Part shown: positions 31,701 through 40,930 of the stretch, in pieces
How positions within the stretch are numbered: position 1 is the stretch's first letter
How the letters are laid out: each line of letters opens with the position of its first letter
IMG/VR virus record: IMGVR_UViG_3300010150_000016
Location: 1-64,000 of that record
Direction: 5' to 3' (one strand)
Source of the DNA: a virus
DNA: 64,000 nucleotides
Notes under the pieces: model-generated
The model's database searches: none
What the model was told of the DNA's origin: nothing
The model's input: the letters and a program-made list of their open reading frames with translations, nothing else
Position numbers and translations under genes: made by a program

Positions 31701-34700
31701 AGGATCATGGATTCTCTGATGGGGATATTCTAAATTACACATATGATACTACTAGTATTACTGGACTGAGTAGTGATAAACAATATCAAGTATTGAAACT
31801 TGATAGTTCTAGTTTTAGATTGGCAGAAGTTGGTAATAAGGGTGACACAAAACCATCGGGATCTAATTATACTAAAAAAATTCATACATTCTTAGATACT
31901 CCTGGATCAGGATATCAAAAATTTTCGTATCCTCCAATTGAATGTACTGTAAAAGTACTAACGGAAGATCAGACGGAACAAGAGCTTGTAGCAACTCCAA
32001 TTGTTCGGGGTGAAATCGTTGATGCTGTTTTATATGAAAGAGGGTCAAATTATGGATCCACTATTATTAATTTCCAGAATCCTCCAAAAATTTCTGTTAA
32101 CAGAGGTTCTTTAGGACAGATTGGATTAATTTTTTCTAATGGTAGAATTATTAGTGCATTTGTTCAGGCTGGTGGATCTGGTTATTCTGGTCCCCCAGAG
32201 ATTCAAGTCTCTAGTGCCAGTTCAGAGGCAAATGGAGCAATTCTTAGAGCAATTGTAAACGACAATGGAAGTATCACAGAAGTAAAAGTTATTTCTGGTG
32301 GAGTTGGATATGCTTCTTCTACTACAACTATCAATATTCAACCAGTAGGAACAAACCTAAGACTTGAAGCTGCATTAAGACCATTAGTTATTAATAAGTC
32401 TTTTGGACTCGATCCAGACGAATTAGACTACCTTGCACCTTATGGTGTAGGTGTTGCTGTAAATTATATCGGTTATGGAAATACGATTAGAAATTTCTTC
32501 GGAGATGATGGATCTAGTCACTCACCTATTATTGGGTGGGCATATGACGGCAATCCAATTTATGGACCTTATGGATTAAAAGATTCGGATAATATCCAAT
32601 CCGATGTTAAGAGGCAATTGTCTAGCTATGAAATTGATGCTAATAAAATTATCAATAGACCTCCCACATCTAGTTTTCCATATGGATCTTTAATTGCTGA
32701 TTATGCTTATCAGGGATCTGGAGATCTTGACGAGCATAACGGAAAATTTACCAAAACTCCTGATTTTCCACTCGGCGTCTACGCATACTTTGCAACTGTA
32801 GATAATATCAATACACCAGTATTTCCATATTTTATTGGAGATACTTTCCGTAGTTTTGCTATTCCAGAAAATACTATCAGAGGTTTAGTTATTGATCAAA
32901 CTAACTTTGATTTTGAAAACTCTAAATTAGTTAGAAATACCTTCCCATATAATATTTTTGGTGACGGCAAAGCATATGATTATGTCTTCCAACCATACAA
33001 AACTAATAACCAAGAATCAACGCCAGATAACCTCGGTGTAGGATCGATTACTTCGATCGAAGTTGATTTTGCAGGATCAGGTTATAGCGTTTTAGATACT
33101 GTAGTTTTTGATGATACTGGAACTAATGGTGGAGGCGCTTCAGCAGAAGTTCAAGAAATTTATGGAGTTCATATTAATGAAGTAAGTAGTGAGCAAGTTA
33201 GCTTTACAAATGTACCATTTAAAGTAGGAAGAGAATCAGTATCTTTCAGAGTTTCTCCGTATCATGAGTTTAGCGAAAATGATTTTGTGAGAATTAGTGG
33301 TGTTTCCACTTATGTACAAGGAATTGAAGATTTTCATAAGATTACAACACCAACATACTTCACATTTCTTGAGCAGGATGGGTATTCTGGCATTGTTACT
33401 GATTTAAAAGTTAATCGAGTTCCATCAAATGTTTCTGCGGGAGATTCTATTGGAATTGGAACAGAAACATTACGAGTTATTAATGCATTCCCAACAGAAA
33501 AAATTCTTAGAGTAGAAAGATATGCTGGATTTGCTACAGCATCTGCAGGAGTTGCGGTTACTTACTTTACAAGTGAATTAAACTTCCCACTTACAGAGAC
33601 TACACCAGTTGATTCTAGATTCCAAGAACTTTACTACTTTAATCCCAAAGAGTCTGTTGGCGTTGGAACTACTGTTGGTATTTCTACAGCAGTAAATGTA
33701 TCTTTAAATGGAGTAACTAAATCTCGCTCTATTCTTGCACAATCAATTCACATTGGTCAGCATGGTTTAAAAACTAATGATTTAGTAACATTTAGTAGAA
33801 ATGGAAACACATCTCTGACGGCTACAGACTCAATCAGTCCTTACACCACTCCTAGTGCTCTTCCAACAAGTCTATATGTAGTTCGCAAGACTTCCAACAC
33901 GATTGGACTTAAGACCGCTCCTGATGCCCCAGAGTTGTTCTTTACGAACTCTGGAGATGATATTGGGAATTACTTCTTCAATACAAACTATGCACAACAA
34001 ACTGCGAATATTGATAGGGGAGAATTGACCGTTCAAACCAGTGAATCGCACAATCTCTCGATTAATGATAAAGTTTCTTTAGTCGTAAGACCGGGACTGA
34101 CGACTGGACTTGGACCTAATTCAGATGTTGTTGTCAAACTTTTAGATGGGAATCTTATTCTCAACCCATTTGAGGTTCCTACAACAGGTATCAATACTTC
34201 CGATAATACTTTCACTTTTACTGATCATGGTTTAGAAAGTGGATTTAAGATTCTAGCTTACGGTGCTGATGGTAATGAGGCAAATCTTCCTGAGAATATA
34301 TTCCAAAGAACATATTTTGTTTTAAAAGTTGATAAGAATACTTTTCAATTATCAGAATCTAGAGCACAATTATTCTTAGATCCTCCCGAAGTTGTAAACC
34401 TAATTGGAATTGGTTCTACTGGACAATCAATCAATCCAATCAATCCACCAATTAAAGTAACTAAGAATAACAATATCGTATTCAATATGAATGATCCTAG
34501 TTTACTTGGCGGTAAACTAAAGATCTTTTACGATAATAACTTCTTTAATGAATTTGTCGGATCAGGAACTACCGATCAACTAGAAGTTGTTGGGGTTAAT
34601 ACTGTTGGACTTGGAACAACTACTCCAAGTAATGTATCTAAAGTTACTATTAATTACAATAAATCCATTACAAATGAATTGTATTATGGTTTTGAAAAGG

Positions 34701-37700
34701 GTGGATACATGTCAACCTCAGATACCGAGGTTAATGGATACACTAAAATTAGTTTTATTGACAGTTCATTTAATGGTAGATATACCGTAACTGGTGTAGG
34801 AGATACCACATTTACTGCAACTCTAGCTTTTGATGCTGAGAAGGATGGATATTCTCAGGATGATTGCGAAGATCTTTTCTTCACAACAACATCAATTGGT
34901 GCAACCGGTGGAATTTCAAAAGTTCGCATAATCAACAATGGATTTGGATATCAATCAATTCCAGCAGTTACCTCTATTGGATCTAGTGGAATTAGTGCAA
35001 ACTTAAATTTAATTGGACCTTCCATTAACAAATTGAATAATGTAACTGTTCCTACTGATGTTTATGGATATCCTTCGGATAATACACTAAAACCGGATGC
35101 TTTCTTACCAAGATCGGTAAAGGTCAAAAACGCAAATAGAGTAATTGATGTACAAGTTACATTTGGTGGCAAGTCTTATCTAAATGCACCGTCACTGGCT
35201 CTTTTTGATAAGTCAACCGGAGAGATTGTAAATAATGGTTTGATTACATGCGACCTTAGCGATTCTGCTGTTAACTCAGCAAAAGTTGTTGTACAACCCA
35301 GGGGTTTGTCAGGAAACGATTATGGAGTTGCACCATTACAGAATAGTAATGGAATTTCAATCATCGAAGCTTTCTCGGATGTTGGTGTAGTTACATGTAA
35401 AATTACTACACCTATTCTTGGGTATGTAAACGAACCCTTTGTAATTGGAGAAGTGGTATTCGTTGAAGGTATTCAATTCAATGGTGATGGCGATGGATTT
35501 AACTCTGGAGATTACAAATTTACAAACTTTGTAATTGATGACTATAACTCTGCCGTAAACCCAAGAGAAGTATCATTCAAGTACGCTGGATTTACAACAA
35601 ATGTTGGTACTGGCGCAACTGTTATTCCTGGTTTTGGACAAATTGTAAAGGCAGAAAACTTAGCACAATTTAGTTGCGATAAAGCCTTCTCACCTTTTTC
35701 TAAAAACGAACCATTAAGAAGAAATAATGATTTACAAAATGATCTGATTTTAAGATCTATCGATGTTAATACTGGAATTATGGTCATCGAAGGGTCTAGA
35801 CCTTTAGAGCCGGATGATCTACTCGTAGGTACGAATAGTGGAGACCGGGCAGAAGTTGATATAGTTACAATATTCGATGGATATTATGACATTGATTCTA
35901 CAATCGATGCAAATGTTGGGTGGTCGGATAATATTGGATTAATTGGAGATAGTAACCAATTCCTGCCGGATAATGATTATTATCAAAATATGTCATATGC
36001 TATTGAAAGTGATAAGACATTTGAAGAAATCATTACTTATGTAAATGATATTGTCCATCCTTCTGGGATGAAGAACTTTGCCAATACTCAAATTCTATCT
36101 GTTGGTAATGCTGGAGATTCAACAAAACCTGCAGATGATGCTGGTGGATTTGTTCTTGACTTTATTGGCGATCCTTTAAGAGTTGATGCAATATACAAGT
36201 TTGACCTTTCTAGAGATGTTAACTCTGCCGACAATGTATCTAAATTCCTAGAACTTAAATCTACCAGACTTGCTGACTTTATTCTTAATAAAACAAATAG
36301 AGTTTTAATTCACGATGATATTAGTCCAGAATTTGTTAGTAACGAATCTAATGATTTAAGTGATGACAGAACTATTGCAGCTGCTGTCGCCGGAAGAAAT
36401 TTCGCAAGATATTTAATCCAAACGACTCATAATGCAGAAAACCCACTAAACAACCAATATCAACTTAATGAAGTTATTTTAGTTGCAGTTGACGGCGATA
36501 CATTCTTGCTTCAAAAATCCCATATGAACAATACCAATAATGTTGGTTTGTCAACGGGATATGCAGAGTTCTTTGCTTTCTTTAATAGTAATGATAATGT
36601 ATCTGAGGTAAGAATTAAACCTTACGAAACATTTGATACTAATTTTGACATTAAAACATTCCAGCAAGGATTTTCTGCTGATATTGGTATTGGATCAACT
36701 GCCACTGGCAATGTCGTAAATTCTTCGGCTAATGTTCTTGTTTCTTCTGGTGCTACAACAGAAGTTGTTGGATTTAGCACAACAACTTATGTCGCTGGCA
36801 TTGGACACTTCCTTGTAGTCGATAATGTTGATAACAAAATTGATTATATTGAGTTAGCATTACAACATGACGGTACAGACACCTACCTGACTGAATTGGC
36901 TTCATTTAACAACCGTCAGAGTCTTGGTGGTCTTTCAGGTCCTAAGTTTATGGGCACATTCACCTCTTCTATAGAAAGTGGTGTTGTTAAAATCAACTAT
37001 GTTCATCAAGAAGGTTCTCCACTTGCAGTTAGGTCTAAGTTTGTATCTTTTGAAAATGTTGGACTTGGTACAACTACTATCAGACATCTTAACCTTGAGT
37101 TTACTCCAGAAGGCACAGAAAGAACTGCTAGAGTAATTGCAGGAACATCTGCAACTACTGGCATCTCTACGGTTGTTGGTGTTAGTAGCTTTACTAATCT
37201 ATCATTCAAATCGACCGTACATGTTTCTTATGGATCAACTCAGACACTACATCAAATCTATGTTCTGTCGGATCCAGAAAAAGCAGATACTTATATTTCT
37301 CAACAACCAATCGCAGCTATTGGTACAACTACTGGTATAGGTACATTTGGAGCAGAATTTAGCGGGAGTAATGTAAATCTAGAATTCTATCCAGATGCAG
37401 GTGTATCTGGAATGGTGAGCATCTATTCATACAACGAAGTTCTTTACAAAGATCTCGATCCTAACGGTACTCTTGCGGGTATTGGTTCATTTGGATATGG
37501 AAATGTATTTGAAAATGTTACTCAAAATACTTACTTAGGTATCAACAATAGAAATCTTAGGACTTTTGATCTTAAGTACCAGGGAATCCCCATTTACGAA
37601 AGAGACTTAAATCCACAAAACCCCAATCAAATTGATTTTGGAAGTGGATTAATTAGTTTCAAACACTTCTTCTCAAATACCGAAGAAGTTACATATGAAC

Positions 37701-40700
37701 CAGATTCCAATATTATTGGTGTTGCTGCTAGTGCTCTTGAGTATGTTACTGGATATGGATCAACGGTATTGCCATCCACCGTCTTTATTGTTAAGAATAA
37801 CAATAGTCAGTTCTTCATCTCTACTAATATTACCGATGCTAGACAGGGTATTGCCGTAACATTCCAACCTGGAACATCTGCTGGCAATAAGCACAGATTT
37901 ACAATGAATAAGAGAGATGAAAAATCAGTCATCGCTCTTAACGGTATCGTTCAAAAACCAATTTCTTTCACTTCAATCATTTATGATCTTGATGTTGCAG
38001 TAAATGGTATTGTCACATCGTTTGCTCTTAGTGGATTGAGTACCGTTACTTCTGGAGATTTACTAAAAATTGAAGATGAATATTCAATTGTAAGAACTGT
38101 TGGATTTGCTACTCAACCTCAAGGTCCTATTACTGGTATTGGTACTTGGAGTATTGTTGAAGTTGAAAGAGGAGCAGTTGGATCAGCTAAAACTGATCAT
38201 GCTGCAGGCAGTGTAGCAAGAATTCATAGAGGTTCTTTCCAAATCCTTAATAGTCAAATTCACTTTACAGAAGCTCCTCTTGGTGGTGACTTAGGAATTA
38301 TCAACCCTGCCAACCTTCCTTATCCTAGAGCATCCTTTGGTGGTAGAACATATCTGAGAGATGATTATGAAACTAACGAATTGTTTGATGATTTCTCAGA
38401 CCAATTTGATGGTCTTCAAAATACCTTCAACTTATCCGCAACCGGTGCAGCTGTAACAGGTATTGGTTCTACAGGTGGTAACGGTGTTCTGTTTATTAAC
38501 GGTATTTTCCAAGCACCATTTGGTAAAAATAACGAAGGTGTTTCTAACTTTAAAATTCTTGAAGATCCTGTTTCTACCGCTGCTAGTGTTCAGTTTAGTG
38601 GTATTACATCCGTTGGATTCACAGATTTAATTATTGATGAAGATGATATTAATCAAAACCAACTCCCAAGAGGTGGCATCATTGTTTCTGTAGCATCTAC
38701 TCCCGGAATGGGATATGCACCATTCAATGGAGCAGCTGTTCGTCTTGAGGTTGGTACTGGCGGAACAATTACTAATGTTACTGGAGTTTCTACATCAGGA
38801 ACAGCAGTTAACATCAGCACTGCATCTTATACTAGTAAGACTGGTATCATGACAGTTACTACAGCAACTGCTCATGGTCTGGTACTCCAGAATCAGGTCA
38901 AGTTGTCTGGTCTTGCGTTCACTTGTGGTGCAGCTCATGCTGGCGTTACGACTAATATTTTCCCAGATCATAATGATCCTTTCTATGTTGTTGGTATTAT
39001 TTCCGCAACAACCTTCAAGGTACAAGTTGGTGCATCTACTATCCCACATGCTTATGTAAGTGGTGGTACTGCTGCAGAATTCCATCCATTGACTTTTGGT
39101 AGTGGATATAATACCAATCTGGGTACAATTGGTATTGCCATAACTTCTCCTACAGGAACTGGAGCAACTATTACTGCTGTTGTAGGTGCTGGTGGATCTC
39201 TCGTATTCAATGTCGTTGGACCTGGCACAAATTATACTGAAGATAACGGACTTATCCTTCCTCCAGAACCTAACGGAGAAAACCTCCCAATTGTTGGTGT
39301 TACTAGAATTGGTCTTGGAAATACAACTATAACTGGTGTTGGTTGTTCCGTATCTATTGACATTGCAGGGGTATCTACAGCTACTGGTATTGGATCTACA
39401 TATTACCAAATATCTAATTTCCAGTTCTCCAAAAAAGGATATGGATTTAAGAGGGGAGATACCTTTACAGTAACTGGACTTTCTACAGATCCTTTCGCAG
39501 GTGATGACTTTAGACAGTTTGAAATTGAAGTTGTCGATGTATTCACTGATCAAGTATCTTCTTGGCAGTTTGGTAATATCGATTATCTTGATAATATACA
39601 ACCATTCCAAGATGGAAATCAAAAGAGATTCCTTCTTTACTATCAGTCATCACTAGTCAGTTTTGAAATTGATAGAGGAGATCAAGATTCTAAAGAAATT
39701 GATCTTTCTGCAGTTCTTTTGATCTTTATTAACGGTGTTATTCAAGAACCAGGTATCAACTATACATTTGACGGCGGTTCTGTTATTGAATTTAATAGTG
39801 CTCCTACTACCGAAGATAATGTTGTTATTTTCTTCTACAGAGGAACAATTGGACAAGATAGTTTCTTATTCGATGTAAATGAAGTTATTAAGGTTGGTGA
39901 CAACTTGAGACTTCAAAAGAGTAGTCAAATTGAATTGAATCAAGTTGATCAAAGCACCGAAAATCTTGCTCAGAGTGCCAATAGAATTGTTAAGAGAGTT
40001 GATAGTGCCGCTACAGTAGAAACAGCATTCTATAGAGGTGTAGGTATTAGTAATGATAACTACAAACCAATGGATTGGATTAAGCAGAAAAAAGACATTC
40101 TGATTGATGGATCTTTGGTATCTAAAGCAAGAGATTCTCTTGAGGCACAGATTAATCCAATTGCAAGTGTAATTGGTGTTGTTAGCACAACTGATTCCTT
40201 TATATTCACCGATACTACGGCTTTGTTTAGAGATACCGATGATCTACTAACAGGATCGTTTAGTCTTGCATATATTGCACCAGTCGGATTTGGAACAACA
40301 GCCGTTTATGGTAGCAACTATGAAAATATTACTGGTATCGAACCACTAGTTGCAAATGTTCAGGGATTTGTTGGTGTTGTGACTGGAATCGGAACTTGTC
40401 CTGGTATTGGTACTGACTTGGCTCTTCAAATTCAATTTGATGCTCAGGACTATGTAAATGATGGCAATAGTACTGCTGGTTTACTAGTTGGACAACCAAT
40501 TAAGTTGTACGGATCTGGAATTAACACAGCAGGTGCTGCTGTTACATCTATTGACACTCATGATACTGATATTGTCGGTATCAGTACATTCAATGGTGAT
40601 AACATTTATTATGTGCATGCGGTATCTACAAGAAACGGTGGTCGCGTGGGTGTTCTTACTTGTAACATTGCTTCTTATACAGATACTAGTGATTTTGTAG

Positions 40701-40894
40701 GTGTTGGTTCTACTGCTGGACCTTACTGCGAATTCACATGGGGTAAGTTTAGTAATGTCACTAGAGACGCTACGAATGCAGTTTATGCTGACATCAAGGG
40801 TCTTACTTTTGACCCACAGCTAACCAACTATCCTATTGTACAAAGGCGTGGAGCTGGATTGAGAGGAACTGGAGGATTGCCTAAGATCTTATAA
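28748..40894 (+). CDS. Giant virion protein in gp7 position, with YHYH-type domain
   Basis: 4048 aa, starting 1 nt after the gp6 stop. The N-terminal 300 residues (ESIPEFAVSENPNFTEFLKQ; FLKEFYKKLKAMYAPGLEG; YESKGTEDSFKILFKALFG) look like the conserved baseplate-attachment part. Around residues 1257-1280, SHSPIIGWAYDGNPIYGPYG is the signature of the YHYH family. The remainder is beta-repeat sequence: at least eight GxGY units, several HGL units, and INGVxQxP units near the C-terminus. T4 gp7 is 1032 aa, so most of this is added domains. Probably baseplate wedge plus long adhesin arm. The role of gp7 is inferred from position. Confidence 0.8.
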   Translation: MIETNSPLSPRVKTYQTVSESIPEFAVSENPNFTEFLKQYYISQDYQGGPADIAENIDAYIKIDNLTVDVIRGSTQLTGSCSETDDTITVENTDGYPSKYGLIKIDAEIIGYEYKTETSFIGCTRGFSGISSYTAPNNASDLVWEQTTASEHLIGTNVQNVSALFLKEFYKKLKAMYAPGLEGVNLSPQLDVNNFIKEARSLYESKGTEDSFKILFKALFGIDPKINDLEKYLIKPSYANYVRRKTLSLELISGNPSNLVGETLYQDNDVLNDKFNAASGPISEVSNIRDNYFKISLFTGFDERSLTDGTFVVPGKTRNIGEVGLGASVITVDSTIGFSSTGTLSIGATTYTYGQKSISQFFDVSPLIATTVPNNTDISAPNIVYGFENGDSSKRVEFKVTGVLSRFLANQPLQNLDDDSSIRIRNLGRLIENPEINKGYENIFFNSWMYNTAARYEVSSFSGSGFVLTGTIDKSSIRKNDTVEIVNRNSELVEATGLTVASVNTTTNTITLSGTIPTLNSTLYYDIRRVQLKANSSNVPIRGGQNQLLADINNSYIETENESVTGKREAYVASSSLPSYLITVDKLKSTLVDPTVALGNFDNYYSVEDAYSTLAFTNDVPFRTGDEISYVPSPGTVNILGLEQKNYFVKVLSPANRIELYTSRAFIKANLPEYFNPTGIAGTHDFILASQGKREIFPSRPIRRFTLAQDLKSGKEAQTTSEITADGNTGMLINGLEILNYKGEDSVYYGPLKAINILSGGTGYDVQNPPSITITDSTVSAANTAGAIVSIAGTVSNIFVDPVEFDIDKVTSVEIYGGNGTGARGRALLEERYRQIEFAGISTISGGNVEAVNDRFTFGKKHNLVTGNRIVYDNNGNNNLGIATTGGVKDELTLMSGQDYYVRTSGDLSVFLHYSKSDAVLGISTIAISEDAASANSGQHIFRTFEKKKTIGRISVENSGEGYTSRNVFVKPTGINTFRDYVYFEDHGFSDGDILNYTYDTTSITGLSSDKQYQVLKLDSSSFRLAEVGNKGDTKPSGSNYTKKIHTFLDTPGSGYQKFSYPPIECTVKVLTEDQTEQELVATPIVRGEIVDAVLYERGSNYGSTIINFQNPPKISVNRGSLGQIGLIFSNGRIISAFVQAGGSGYSGPPEIQVSSASSEANGAILRAIVNDNGSITEVKVISGGVGYASSTTTINIQPVGTNLRLEAALRPLVINKSFGLDPDELDYLAPYGVGVAVNYIGYGNTIRNFFGDDGSSHSPIIGWAYDGNPIYGPYGLKDSDNIQSDVKRQLSSYEIDANKIINRPPTSSFPYGSLIADYAYQGSGDLDEHNGKFTKTPDFPLGVYAYFATVDNINTPVFPYFIGDTFRSFAIPENTIRGLVIDQTNFDFENSKLVRNTFPYNIFGDGKAYDYVFQPYKTNNQESTPDNLGVGSITSIEVDFAGSGYSVLDTVVFDDTGTNGGGASAEVQEIYGVHINEVSSEQVSFTNVPFKVGRESVSFRVSPYHEFSENDFVRISGVSTYVQGIEDFHKITTPTYFTFLEQDGYSGIVTDLKVNRVPSNVSAGDSIGIGTETLRVINAFPTEKILRVERYAGFATASAGVAVTYFTSELNFPLTETTPVDSRFQELYYFNPKESVGVGTTVGISTAVNVSLNGVTKSRSILAQSIHIGQHGLKTNDLVTFSRNGNTSLTATDSISPYTTPSALPTSLYVVRKTSNTIGLKTAPDAPELFFTNSGDDIGNYFFNTNYAQQTANIDRGELTVQTSESHNLSINDKVSLVVRPGLTTGLGPNSDVVVKLLDGNLILNPFEVPTTGINTSDNTFTFTDHGLESGFKILAYGADGNEANLPENIFQRTYFVLKVDKNTFQLSESRAQLFLDPPEVVNLIGIGSTGQSINPINPPIKVTKNNNIVFNMNDPSLLGGKLKIFYDNNFFNEFVGSGTTDQLEVVGVNTVGLGTTTPSNVSKVTINYNKSITNELYYGFEKGGYMSTSDTEVNGYTKISFIDSSFNGRYTVTGVGDTTFTATLAFDAEKDGYSQDDCEDLFFTTTSIGATGGISKVRIINNGFGYQSIPAVTSIGSSGISANLNLIGPSINKLNNVTVPTDVYGYPSDNTLKPDAFLPRSVKVKNANRVIDVQVTFGGKSYLNAPSLALFDKSTGEIVNNGLITCDLSDSAVNSAKVVVQPRGLSGNDYGVAPLQNSNGISIIEAFSDVGVVTCKITTPILGYVNEPFVIGEVVFVEGIQFNGDGDGFNSGDYKFTNFVIDDYNSAVNPREVSFKYAGFTTNVGTGATVIPGFGQIVKAENLAQFSCDKAFSPFSKNEPLRRNNDLQNDLILRSIDVNTGIMVIEGSRPLEPDDLLVGTNSGDRAEVDIVTIFDGYYDIDSTIDANVGWSDNIGLIGDSNQFLPDNDYYQNMSYAIESDKTFEEIITYVNDIVHPSGMKNFANTQILSVGNAGDSTKPADDAGGFVLDFIGDPLRVDAIYKFDLSRDVNSADNVSKFLELKSTRLADFILNKTNRVLIHDDISPEFVSNESNDLSDDRTIAAAVAGRNFARYLIQTTHNAENPLNNQYQLNEVILVAVDGDTFLLQKSHMNNTNNVGLSTGYAEFFAFFNSNDNVSEVRIKPYETFDTNFDIKTFQQGFSADIGIGSTATGNVVNSSANVLVSSGATTEVVGFSTTTYVAGIGHFLVVDNVDNKIDYIELALQHDGTDTYLTELASFNNRQSLGGLSGPKFMGTFTSSIESGVVKINYVHQEGSPLAVRSKFVSFENVGLGTTTIRHLNLEFTPEGTERTARVIAGTSATTGISTVVGVSSFTNLSFKSTVHVSYGSTQTLHQIYVLSDPEKADTYISQQPIAAIGTTTGIGTFGAEFSGSNVNLEFYPDAGVSGMVSIYSYNEVLYKDLDPNGTLAGIGSFGYGNVFENVTQNTYLGINNRNLRTFDLKYQGIPIYERDLNPQNPNQIDFGSGLISFKHFFSNTEEVTYEPDSNIIGVAASALEYVTGYGSTVLPSTVFIVKNNNSQFFISTNITDARQGIAVTFQPGTSAGNKHRFTMNKRDEKSVIALNGIVQKPISFTSIIYDLDVAVNGIVTSFALSGLSTVTSGDLLKIEDEYSIVRTVGFATQPQGPITGIGTWSIVEVERGAVGSAKTDHAAGSVARIHRGSFQILNSQIHFTEAPLGGDLGIINPANLPYPRASFGGRTYLRDDYETNELFDDFSDQFDGLQNTFNLSATGAAVTGIGSTGGNGVLFINGIFQAPFGKNNEGVSNFKILEDPVSTAASVQFSGITSVGFTDLIIDEDDINQNQLPRGGIIVSVASTPGMGYAPFNGAAVRLEVGTGGTITNVTGVSTSGTAVNISTASYTSKTGIMTVTTATAHGLVLQNQVKLSGLAFTCGAAHAGVTTNIFPDHNDPFYVVGIISATTFKVQVGASTIPHAYVSGGTAAEFHPLTFGSGYNTNLGTIGIAITSPTGTGATITAVVGAGGSLVFNVVGPGTNYTEDNGLILPPEPNGENLPIVGVTRIGLGNTTITGVGCSVSIDIAGVSTATGIGSTYYQISNFQFSKKGYGFKRGDTFTVTGLSTDPFAGDDFRQFEIEVVDVFTDQVSSWQFGNIDYLDNIQPFQDGNQKRFLLYYQSSLVSFEIDRGDQDSKEIDLSAVLLIFINGVIQEPGINYTFDGGSVIEFNSAPTTEDNVVIFFYRGTIGQDSFLFDVNEVIKVGDNLRLQKSSQIELNQVDQSTENLAQSANRIVKRVDSAATVETAFYRGVGISNDNYKPMDWIKQKKDILIDGSLVSKARDSLEAQINPIASVIGVVSTTDSFIFTDTTALFRDTDDLLTGSFSLAYIAPVGFGTTAVYGSNYENITGIEPLVANVQGFVGVVTGIGTCPGIGTDLALQIQFDAQDYVNDGNSTAGLLVGQPIKLYGSGINTAGAAVTSIDTHDTDIVGISTFNGDNIYYVHAVSTRNGGRVGVLTCNIASYTDTSDFVGVGSTAGPYCEFTWGKFSNVTRDATNAVYADIKGLTFDPQLTNYPIVQRRGAGLRGTGGLPKIL

Positions 40895-40897
40895 ATA
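40890..40897 (+). promoter_or_regulatory. Consensus T4 late promoter before gp8
   Basis: Exact TATAAATA overlapping the stop codon of the giant gene, 33 nt before the gp8 ATG. Confidence 0.75.
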
Positions 40898-40930
40898 CAA
40901 AAAAGTTAGACCTTCCGCCCGTTCATAATA

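Noticed and set aside
38795-39622. 275-aa minus-strand ORF inside the giant virion gene
   Set aside because: It is Ser/Asn/Cys-rich low-complexity, typical of an antisense shadow of a Thr/Gly/Val-rich frame, and lacks a promoter or RBS.
26827-40894. Possibility that gp6 and the giant ORF are a single assembly-fused gene or that the giant ORF is chimeric
   Set aside because: The gp6 stop and giant-gene ATG are clear and 1 nt apart, the reading frame is unbroken for 4048 codons, and composition is uniform.
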